Positions 1-5,267 of a DNA stretch of 14,159 nt are shown one piece after another. The stretch spans positions 1-14,159 of the forward strand of contig JAVEDA010000353.1 in NCBI GenBank assembly GCA_030841195.1. The letters run 5' to 3'. The DNA comes from Actinomycetota bacterium (GTDB lineage Bacteria > Actinomycetota > Actinomycetes > JACCUZ01). Position numbers and translations under genes: made by a program. The notes beneath the pieces were generated by a model. The model worked only from the letters and a program-made list of their open reading frames with translations, had not been told where the DNA came from and did not search any database. Numbering within the stretch: position 1 is the first letter of the stretch; each line of letters opens with the position of its first letter.

Positions 1-1
1 C

Positions 2-856
2 AACGAGCTGCCCGACCTCGCCGAGCGCATCCAGGTCTCGCTGCTCAACGTGCTGGAGGAGCGCGACATCCAGGTCCGCGGCTACGCACTGCGGCTCCCG
101 CTTGACGTGCTGCTCGTCGCGAGCGCCAACCCCGAGGACTACACCAACCGCGGTCGCATCATCACTCCGCTCAAGGACCGGTTCGGCGCCGAGATCCGCA
201 CCCACTACCCGGACCTGCTCGAGGACGAGATCGCCGTGATCCGGCAGGAGGCCGACCTGGCGGCGATCGTGCCGGACTTCCTGCTCGAGCTGGTCGCACG
301 GTTCACCCGCAACGTGCGCGAGTCGCCGGCCGTCGACGCCCGGTCCGGCGTCTCGGCCCGGTTCGGCGTCGCGGCCGCCGAGACCGCGGCCGCCTCCGCG
401 TTGCGGCGCTCGGCACTCACCGGTGAGCACCCGGCTGTCGCCCGCGTCTGCGACCTGCCGGCCGTGGTGCCCAGCCTGCTCGGCAAGGTCGAGTTCGAGG
501 TCGACGAGGAGGGCCGCGAGCTCGAGGTGCTCGCGCACCTGCTGCGCAAGGCGACGGCGGAGACGTTCCGGCACCACCTCGGGGCCTCCGACCTCAAGGG
601 TCTGATCGAGCTCTTCGACGAGGGACTCTCGGTCGCGAGCGGCGACCTGGTGCCCGGCCGGCAGCTGCTCGAGCAGGTGGGCCCGTTCCCCGGCCTGGCG
701 CGGGTGCTCGACCTGCTGGGCGTCGACGAGGGCGCCGAGACCCCGGAGCTTGCCGCCGCGGGACTGGAGTTCGCCCTCGAGGGGCTGTTCCTCAACCGGC
801 GGATCTCCAAGGACGACGGCCCGACCGGCGGCATCGTGTACGGGTCCCCCGGATGA
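2..856 (+). CDS. MoxR/magnesium-chelatase ChlI-type AAA+ ATPase (5' end missing)
   Basis: The reading frame is open from the first bases of the window, so the N-terminus with Walker A lies upstream; 284 residues are visible. The visible part starts just after where Walker B is expected (NELPDLAERIQ). It continues with a beta-strand ending in the sensor-1 asparagine (LLVASANPEDY, Asn about residue 43 of the fragment) and an arginine-finger-like segment (LKDRFGAEIRTHYP), the pattern of the ChlI/MoxR branch of AAA+ proteins. The remainder is helical and less conserved. Such ATPases typically act as chaperone-like remodelers with a VWA partner (ChlI/ChlD, MoxR/VWA, RavA/ViaA, NirQ/NorD), and the next gene is a VWA protein, so I infer a pair. 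The true substrate is unknown. A genuine magnesium chelatase role is unlikely because no chlorophyll or cobalamin genes are nearby. Confidence 0.88.
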   Translation, partial: NELPDLAERIQVSLLNVLEERDIQVRGYALRLPLDVLLVASANPEDYTNRGRIITPLKDRFGAEIRTHYPDLLEDEIAVIRQEADLAAIVPDFLLELVARFTRNVRESPAVDARSGVSARFGVAAAETAAASALRRSALTGEHPAVARVCDLPAVVPSLLGKVEFEVDEEGRELEVLAHLLRKATAETFRHHLGASDLKGLIELFDEGLSVASGDLVPGRQLLEQVGPFPGLARVLDLLGVDEGAETPELAAAGLEFALEGLFLNRRISKDDGPTGGIVYGSPG

Positions 857-902
857 GGGCTGCCTAGTGCCGCGCCCCGCGCCCGCGCACCCCAGTTCGC
901 GA

Positions 903-949
903 ATCATGAGACGGCGCACCGTCGCGGACCCAGTGCGGCGCCTCATGAT
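903..949. repeat. Imperfect 17-bp inverted repeat between the ATPase and VWA genes
   Basis: The left arm is 903-919 and the right arm 933-949, with 15 of 17 positions pairing and a 13-nt loop. The outer eight bases pair perfectly (ATCATGAG against CTCATGAT) and are strikingly AT-rich for this genome. It lies in the 120-nt gap (857-976) between two genes expected to be co-expressed. It could be a processing or attenuating hairpin in the mRNA, or an operator for the VWA gene. No T-run follows it. The rest of this gap holds nothing else I can recognise. Confidence 0.6.
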
Positions 950-976
950 CGCCGGGCAGCGGCGAGGCGGTTACTG

Positions 977-2962
977 ATGCCGCGCGGCTACCGGTACGGG
1001 AGCTGGCACGAAGGACCGGACCCCCTCGCCCCGCCCTACGACGTACGCCGGGCGCTGGACCGGATCGGTGACGACGTGCTGGGGGGCGCCACCCCGCGGG
1101 ACGCGCTGCGCCGACTCCTGCGGCGCGGCACCGGGGACGGCCCGCGCGGCCTGGACGAGATGCTCCGCAAGATCCGCGAGCAGCGCCGCGAGCTGCGCGA
1201 CAAGGGCCGGCTCGGCGGCACCCTCGACGAGGTGCGCCGGCTGGTCGACACCGCGATCGGCCAGGAGCGCGCGGCTCTCTTCCCCGACCCCTCGGACGAC
1301 GCGCGGTTCCGCGAGGCGACCCTCGACGCGCTGCCGAACGACACCGCGCGCGCGGTCCGCGAGCTCGACACCTACGAGTGGCAGTCGCCCGAGGCGGCGC
1401 AGACCTTCGAGCAGGTGAAGGACCTGCTGCGTCGCGAGGTGCTCGACACCCAGTTCCGTGGCATGAAGGAGGCGTTGGAAAACCCGGACCCCGCAGCAAT
1501 GCAGCGGATCAAGGACATGATGGCCGACCTCAACGCCATGCTCGCTGCGGATGAGAGGGGCGAACACACCCAGGAGGACTTCGACGCGTTCATGTCGAAG
1601 CACGGCGACATGTTCCCGGACAACCCGGCGAACCTCGAGGAGCTGGTCGACTCGCTGGCCCGCCGGGCGGCTGCCGCCGAGCGGATGATGCGGTCGATGT
1701 CGGCCCAGCAGCGCCAGGAGCTGGCCGACCTGATGGCCGGCGCGCTGGAGGACATGGACCTCGCCCGGGAGATGGCGCAGCTCAACGCTGCCCTGCAGGC
1801 ACGCCGGCCCGACCTCGACCGGCGCAGCCGCGAACGGATGACCGGCGACCAGCCGATGGGGGCCGGCGAGGGCACCAGTGCGCTGGAGGACCTGGCCGAC
1901 CTGGACGAGCTGGAGTCGACCCTCGGCCAGGACTATGCAGGCGCGAGCCTCGAGGACGTCGATGAGGAGGCGGTCCGGCGCGCGCTCGGCCGGCGAGCAG
2001 CCGACGACCTGCGCGAGCTGCGCCGGATGGAGCGCGAGCTCGAGGAGCAGGGCTACCTCAATCGCAGCGGCGACCGCCTCGACCTGACCGCCAAGGCAGT
2101 CCGCCGGCTCGGCCAGACGGCGCTCCGGCACGTGTTCGCCGACCTGCGCTCCGCGGGCCGCGGCGGGCACGACGTACCGGACGCGGGGCAGGCGGGCGAG
2201 CTCACCGGAGCGAGCCGCCCGTGGCAGTTCGGCGACGAGCAGCCGCTGGACGTCGTACGCACCCTCACCAACGCGGTGCGGGCCGGCCGGGTCAGGCGAC
2301 CGGACGACGGGACCGGGCGCGGCATCGCCCTGTCGACCGAGGACTTCGAGGTCGCCGAGACCGACCGGCGTACGTCGGCAGCGGTCTGCCTGTTGGTGGA
2401 CCTGTCCTACTCGATGGTGCTGCGTGACACCTGGGGCGCCGCCAAGGCCACTGCGCTGGCGCTGCACGCGCTGGTGAGCGGGCAGTTCCCGCAGGACGCG
2501 CTGACCATCATCGGCTTCTCGTCCTACGCCCGGCCGTTGGAGGTCACCGAGCTGGCCGGGTTGGACGCCGACTACGTGCAGGGCACCAACCTCCAGCACG
2601 CACTGATCCTCGCCGGCCGGTTCCTCGACAAGCACCCCGCGGCCGAGCCCGTCGTGCTGGTCGTCACCGACGGCGAGCCGACCGCGCACCTGCTGCCGGG
2701 CGGCCGGCCCTACTTCGCCTGGCCGCCCGAGCCCGAGACGCTGGAGGCCACCGTGGTCGAGGTCGACCGGATGACCCGTCGCGGCGCCACCCTCAACGTC
2801 TTCCAGCTCGACGACGACCCGAGGCTCACGGCGTTCATGCAGGACCTGGCCCGCCGCAACGGCGGCCGGGTGCTGCTCCCCGACCCGCGTCGTCTCGGCC
2901 AGTACGTCGTGAGCGACTACCTGTCGCGGCGCGCCGGCCGCCGCAGTCGCCGAGCCGGCTGA
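977..2962 (+). CDS. VWA (von Willebrand factor A) domain protein, MIDAS-containing
   Basis: The protein has 661 residues. The first ~450 are charged, helix-rich and contain Glu/Arg/Leu stretches resembling coiled coil. The C-terminal third is a VWA domain with a complete metal-ion-dependent adhesion site: D475-L-S477-Y-S479 after a hydrophobic strand (VCLLV), T537 (GTNLQ) and D565 (VVTDGEP). There is no signal peptide or membrane segment, so it should be cytoplasmic. Proteins of this layout partner MoxR/ChlI AAA+ ATPases, and the gene upstream encodes one; I infer a chaperone-like complex of unknown client. The ATG at 977 has only a weak purine-rich site (GAGG at 964-967). A conserved-looking N-terminus (MPRGYRYGSWHEGPDPLAPPY) supports this start. 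A small hairpin overlaps the stop codon. Confidence 0.9.
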   Translation: MPRGYRYGSWHEGPDPLAPPYDVRRALDRIGDDVLGGATPRDALRRLLRRGTGDGPRGLDEMLRKIREQRRELRDKGRLGGTLDEVRRLVDTAIGQERAALFPDPSDDARFREATLDALPNDTARAVRELDTYEWQSPEAAQTFEQVKDLLRREVLDTQFRGMKEALENPDPAAMQRIKDMMADLNAMLAADERGEHTQEDFDAFMSKHGDMFPDNPANLEELVDSLARRAAAAERMMRSMSAQQRQELADLMAGALEDMDLAREMAQLNAALQARRPDLDRRSRERMTGDQPMGAGEGTSALEDLADLDELESTLGQDYAGASLEDVDEEAVRRALGRRAADDLRELRRMERELEEQGYLNRSGDRLDLTAKAVRRLGQTALRHVFADLRSAGRGGHDVPDAGQAGELTGASRPWQFGDEQPLDVVRTLTNAVRAGRVRRPDDGTGRGIALSTEDFEVAETDRRTSAAVCLLVDLSYSMVLRDTWGAAKATALALHALVSGQFPQDALTIIGFSSYARPLEVTELAGLDADYVQGTNLQHALILAGRFLDKHPAAEPVVLVVTDGEPTAHLLPGGRPYFAWPPEPETLEATVVEVDRMTRRGATLNVFQLDDDPRLTAFMQDLARRNGGRVLLPDPRRLGQYVVSDYLSRRAGRRSRRAG

Positions 2963-2979
2963 CGGGCCGCGCCCTAGCC
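2957..2979 (+). terminator. Weak composite hairpin over the stop codon of the VWA gene
   Basis: GGCT at 2957-2960 pairs with AGCC at 2976-2979, and inside it GGGC 2964-2967 pairs with GCCC 2971-2974 around a 3-nt loop. The TGA stop lies in the left side. It also overlaps the -10 box of the next gene. A U-tract-free terminator is plausible for an actinobacterium but weakly supported. Confidence 0.3.
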
Positions 2980-2980
2980 T
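2975..2980 (+). promoter_or_regulatory. -10 box (TAGCCT) of a probable leaderless promoter
   Basis: TAGCCT fits the actinobacterial TANNNT -10 pattern and ends 7 nt before the GTG at 2988, placing the transcription start at the start codon. No Shine-Dalgarno site precedes this GTG, consistent with a leaderless mRNA. No convincing -35 box is visible. Confidence 0.5.
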
Positions 2981-2987
2981 GGCGGGC

Positions 2988-3800
2988 GTGCGACCGCCGC
3001 CTCGACTGTTCGGGATCCCGGCCCGCGAGGCTCCCGTCGTCGCGGTGCTGCGGCGCGGGCCCAGCGCATGGGCCCAGGTGGGGCGCTGGGACGTGGGCTC
3101 CACACCGTCGTACCAGCCCGGGTCCTGGCTGCGCGGCACGTTGTACCCGCAGCGGTGCGACCTCTCGCCGGACGGCAGGTACCTGAGCTACTTCACGCTG
3201 CGACCGCATGCGGACTGGGCGCCAGGACCCACGTACCTCGCCGTCTCCCGGCTGCCGTGGCTGACGGCGCTGGTCGCCTGGGGAACGGGCGGGACCTGGA
3301 CCCGGGGCCTGCAGTTCGTCGAGCCGGGGACCGGCCTGGACCTCGACCCTCCGGACGTGGGCTCCCTCGGCCCGCTGGCCACGACCTACGGGCTCGCCTA
3401 CTCGCAGGCGGCCAGCTTCGCCGTGGAGCGGCGCACCGGCTGGACCGAGACCCCGGACACGCCGCCCCGGCAGGAGCACGACGGCTACGACGAGCGACGA
3501 GCCGAGAGCATCGTGATGCAGCGCACCAGCTCCCGGGACGGCTCGGTCCTCACGGTCCGCGGCGGCCAGGCCGCGTTCCGCGGCCTGCCGGGCTGGTTCG
3601 AGCCGCCGCTGTACGCGCTGGGCGACGAGGTTCTGGTGGATGCCCAGTGGGCCGACTGGACCGTCGACGGGCGACTGCTGGTCGCCACGACGGCCGGCGA
3701 GCTGCAGGTCCGCGAGGGCGCCGAGGTGGTGTGGCGGGAGGACCTGGCGGGGCTGGAGCCGGATCCCCGGCCGCCGCCCGCAGAGGCTGCCCGCTGGTGA
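2988..3800 (+). CDS. Conserved-looking hypothetical protein, cytoplasmic
   Basis: The 270-residue product is not a family I can name. The GTG at 2988 was chosen because a -10 box ends 7 nt before it and no better start follows. There is no signal peptide or membrane segment. Trp, Tyr and Gly are frequent. A segment CDLSPDGRYLSYF (about residues 47-59) resembles a blade strand of a WD40/TolB-like beta-propeller, and several later segments (DGRLLVATTAGELQVREG near the C-terminus) look like another blade strand. I therefore suggest, weakly, a beta-rich propeller-like fold. Codon usage is typical of the window. It lies 25 nt after the VWA gene but probably has its own promoter. Confidence 0.72.
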   Translation: MRPPPRLFGIPAREAPVVAVLRRGPSAWAQVGRWDVGSTPSYQPGSWLRGTLYPQRCDLSPDGRYLSYFTLRPHADWAPGPTYLAVSRLPWLTALVAWGTGGTWTRGLQFVEPGTGLDLDPPDVGSLGPLATTYGLAYSQAASFAVERRTGWTETPDTPPRQEHDGYDERRAESIVMQRTSSRDGSVLTVRGGQAAFRGLPGWFEPPLYALGDEVLVDAQWADWTVDGRLLVATTAGELQVREGAEVVWREDLAGLEPDPRPPPAEAARW

Positions 3801-3817
3801 GGCGCACGGTCGCCTCA
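3798..3817 (+). terminator. Hairpin starting at the stop codon of the hypothetical gene
   Basis: A perfect 7-bp stem (TGAGGCG 3798-3804 with CGCCTCA 3811-3817) closes a 6-nt loop; the left arm begins with the TGA stop codon itself. No U-tract follows, as is common for actinobacterial terminators. Confidence 0.5.
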
Positions 3818-3839
3818 AGCCGCCGACGGTCGCGTCCGA

Positions 3840-3845
3840 TACACT
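3840..3845 (+). promoter_or_regulatory. Candidate -10 box (TACACT) for a short transcript
   Basis: TACACT fits TANNNT and sits in an otherwise gene-free stretch, with an expected start near 3852. Upstream, ACGGTCGC occurs twice (3806-3813 and 3826-3833), spaced exactly 20 bp, which could be a regulator-binding pair. No clear -35 box is seen. Confidence 0.4.
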
Positions 3846-4044
3846 GGACACCAGCAGCCCACCAAGAGGCTGCCCGGAGCGCGCTTCACGAAGCGCCCGG
3901 TCCCCCGCCCGCAGGGCGTCCGTCACCTTCCGCGAGATCTCGCGTGCATGGTCGGACGGTCCCACGGGTAGGCACAGCACCAGCCGTCGACGCGGACCCG
4001 TGTACCTGCGGGTCGCCGAGGGCGCAGCACGAGAGGAGACCTTC

Positions 4045-4080
4045 ATGGTCGAGGACGACTACGGTCCCTGGGACGACTAG
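4045..4080 (+). CDS. Putative 11-residue acidic peptide
   Basis: ATG at 4045 is preceded by a good Shine-Dalgarno site (AGGAG at 4034-4038, 6-nt spacing) and followed by ten codons and TAG. The product is MVEDDYGPWDD: five Asp and one Glu, one Tyr, one Trp, and no Cys or membrane segment. It is flanked by a structured leader and a strong terminator, and no gene follows on this strand, so it does not look like an attenuator peptide for a downstream gene. The frame is open upstream without a clear start (a GTG at 4000 would give 26 residues). I recognise no family; it may not be translated. Confidence 0.35.
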   Translation: MVEDDYGPWDD

Positions 4081-4097
4081 GAACCACCAGCAACGTT

Positions 4098-4127
4098 CGC
4101 CCCGCCCGGCTCAGCCGCGGCGGGGCG
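4098..4127. terminator. Strong bidirectional terminator between convergent units
   Basis: CGCCCCGCC (4098-4106) pairs with GGCGGGGCG (4119-4127), and the inside pairs further (CGGC 4107-4110 with GCCG 4114-4117) around TCA, giving a 13-bp stem with one bulged C. It ends 9 nt from the stop codon of the minus-strand gene and begins 17 nt after the mini-ORF stop, so it can serve both strands. Confidence 0.75.
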
Positions 4128-4136
4128 TTCGGCGTC

Positions 4137-4694
4137 TCAGGGCAGCGGCAGCGTCGCCGGCAGGGTCGGCAACGCCGTCGGCAGGCTCGGCAGGTTGGGC
4201 AGGCTGCCGCCGGTCAGGGTGGGCAACGCGAGCGGCAGCGGGTCGGACGGCTCCGGGTCGGACGGCTCAGGGGACGACGGCTCAGGGGACGAGGTCGGCG
4301 ACGGGGACTCAGTCGCGCGCGATGCCGAGCCGCTGACGGTCGGGGTTGGGGTCGCACCCGTCGACGCGCTGGCGGCTCGCTGCGCCGATCGGGACGCCGC
4401 GGTCGGCCCGTCGCGCCCGGCCGAGGCCCGGGACTCCGCCTCCCGGCTCGATCCGCCCGCGGCCGGCTCGGCGGTCCCGGCCGGCTGGACCATCAGGACA
4501 TCGGGCGGCGCGCCGGCGGTGCTCCCGCCGCTCGCGTCGGTAGTCCTCGCCGGCCCGTCGGGGCGCAGCCGGTCGGCCAGCGGTGACGCGCCGAACGCAG
4601 CCGCGGCGACGGCTCCGCCGACCACGACAGGGGCGGCGAGCCGGGTCGCCCGGTGCGAGCGCCGATGGCGTGGACGGCGTCGGGCCTTGCTCAT
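4137..4694 (-). CDS. Small Ser/Pro-rich membrane-anchored or secreted protein (paralog B)
   Basis: The ATG at 4694 is chosen because a perfect AGGAGG site lies a few bases upstream; a longer open frame upstream lacks this. The 185-residue product starts with a very basic stretch (MSKARRRPRHRRSHRATR) followed by a hydrophobic segment, about residues 19-36, that fits a signal anchor or signal peptide. The rest is low-complexity: Ala/Ser/Thr/Pro-rich, with SPEPSDPEPSD-type repeats around residues 138-152 and a Leu-Pro repeat tail (LPTLP units). PDVLMVQPAG at residues 64-73 is shared with the next upstream gene (PDLVMVEPAS), showing the two are related. It has no Cys. I recognise no family; a cell-envelope role is inferred only from the architecture. 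Confidence 0.72.
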   Translation of the reverse strand: MSKARRRPRHRRSHRATRLAAPVVVGGAVAAAAFGASPLADRLRPDGPARTTDASGGSTAGAPPDVLMVQPAGTAEPAAGGSSREAESRASAGRDGPTAASRSAQRAASASTGATPTPTVSGSASRATESPSPTSSPEPSSPEPSDPEPSDPLPLALPTLTGGSLPNLPSLPTALPTLPATLPLP

Positions 4695-4748
4695 GCTGGT
4701 GCCTCCTGGGGACGTCGGACGGCGGCAGCGATCATGGCAATCTAGGGG

Positions 4749-4770
4749 ATTCGTCCCGATTTGGACGAAT
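4749..4770. repeat. Perfect 8-bp inverted repeat abutting a stop codon
   Basis: ATTCGTCC (4749-4756) and GGACGAAT (4763-4770) are perfect reverse complements around a 6-nt spacer. The right arm ends directly at the TGA stop of paralog A (4771-4773). On the minus strand it can act as a terminator hairpin for that gene or as an operator for paralog B, whose start lies 55 nt further on. Confidence 0.6.
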
Positions 4771-5208
4771 TCAGCGGGACGGCGCCGTCCGCGAGGGGCT
4801 GGTCGCCGCCTGGGTGGGATGCGCCGGGTGCGAGGGGTGCGCGGGGCGACTGGTTCTCGCAGCCGCAGTGCTGGCCGGCTCGGGCGGCGCGCTGCTGGGC
4901 GGCCGGGTCCCGTAGCCCGCGTCGACCCGGACGGGGGTGGTAGCGGCGGCGGCCGAGGTTGCCGCAGCGCCGGACCTGCTCCCCCCGCTCCCGGTGCGAC
5001 CCGGCGTCGACCCGCTCGGCCCGCTCGCGGGCTCCACCATGACGAGGTCCGGGGACTTGGAGGCACTGCTCTGCGGCGCGGGCGTGCCGTCTCCCTGCTG
5101 CAGACCGCCCACGACGAGGACCGCGACCAGCGCGGCCGCTCCGGTGGACGTCGCCACCGCGAGCGGGGCAGCCAGGCCCCCCGATCGGCGGTGCCGAGCA
5201 CTGCTCAC
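4771..5208 (-). CDS. Small Ser/Ala/Pro-rich membrane-anchored or secreted protein (paralog A)
   Basis: The GTG at 5208 has a GGAGGG site about 6 nt upstream; an upstream ATG at 5262 would overlap the promoter region and has no such site. The product is 145 residues: a short basic start (MSSARHRRSGG), a hydrophobic segment at about residues 13-36 (signal anchor or signal peptide), then a low-complexity Ser/Ala/Pro/Thr tail ending in a PAHPSHPAHPT repeat. The motif PDLVMVEPAS at residues 53-62 matches PDVLMVQPAG in the adjacent minus-strand gene, and the basic start plus hydrophobic segment is also shared, so I infer a diverged tandem duplication. It has no Cys. Function is unknown. It is divergent from the MFS gene. 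Confidence 0.7.
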   Translation of the reverse strand: MSSARHRRSGGLAAPLAVATSTGAAALVAVLVVGGLQQGDGTPAPQSSASKSPDLVMVEPASGPSGSTPGRTGSGGSRSGAAATSAAAATTPVRVDAGYGTRPPSSAPPEPASTAAARTSRPAHPSHPAHPTQAATSPSRTAPSR

Positions 5209-5232
5209 GTCGGCCCTCCAGGTCGCACCCGT

Positions 5233-5263
5233 CGTGACGGCCGTCCACTGTAATACCGTCACG
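5233..5263. promoter_or_regulatory. Inverted repeat over the divergent promoter region (candidate operator)
   Basis: CGTGACGG (5233-5240) and CCGTCACG (5256-5263) are perfect reverse complements around a 15-bp spacer, and CGTGACG appears again at 5267-5273. Between the arms lies the only AT-rich patch of the gap. It offers TGTAAT/TAATAC (5249-5256) as -10 for the MFS gene and TATTAC, read on the other strand, for paralog A. A regulator bound here could control both directions; no regulator gene is adjacent. Confidence 0.5.
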
Positions 5264-5267
5264 CTTC

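Larger units (their letters stand above)
3852..4127 (+). ncRNA. Candidate short structured transcript (leader RNA with mini-ORF)
   Basis: Between the -10 box at 3840 and the terminator at 4098-4127 the DNA is unusually rich in hairpins. They are: 3854-3859 with 3868-3873; 3881-3886 with 3891-3896, extended by CCGG 3874-3877 with CCGG 3897-3900; 3906-3910 with 3914-3918; a perfect 14-nt palindrome at 3931-3944; and 3963-3969 with 3996-4002. The last stem competes with 3995-4000/4009-4014, so two alternative folds are possible just ahead of the Shine-Dalgarno site. An 11-codon ORF begins at 4045. I recognise no known RNA family: tmRNA, SRP RNA and the common riboswitch cores are not visible. 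It could be a small RNA, a leader or only a structured spacer. Confidence 0.4.

Noticed and set aside
750..977. 75-codon plus-strand ORF ending at the VWA start codon
   Set aside because: Its TGA overlaps the VWA ATG, suggesting coupling, but the first two thirds are a shifted frame of the ATPase gene and the composition is shadow-like.
2..2962. Magnesium chelatase I/D subunits for pigment or cobalamin synthesis
   Set aside because: The fold class fits, but no tetrapyrrole genes are in the window and MoxR-VWA pairs of unknown role are much more common.
971..3139. 722-codon open frame on the minus strand
   Set aside because: Antisense to the VWA gene, which has a clear MIDAS domain; long antisense frames are expected at this GC content, and the translation is low-complexity Arg/Gly/Val/His with no domain.
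3852..4080. tmRNA, SRP RNA, 6C RNA or a common riboswitch
   Set aside because: No tag-peptide frame with a tRNA-like end, no GGAAGC/AGCAG SRP tip, and only one loose C-run; I could not match cobalamin, TPP, SAM, glycine or c-di-AMP cores.
4045..4080. Lanthipeptide or other precursor peptide for the LanC-like protein
   Set aside because: The peptide has no Cys, Ser or Thr, so it cannot form lanthionine; the paralog proteins at 4137-5208 also lack Cys.
4195..5253. 352-codon plus-strand frame over the paralog pair
   Set aside because: The minus-strand frames have good ribosome sites, a signal-like segment and a shared motif; the plus frame is Gly/Arg-rich with no coherent features.
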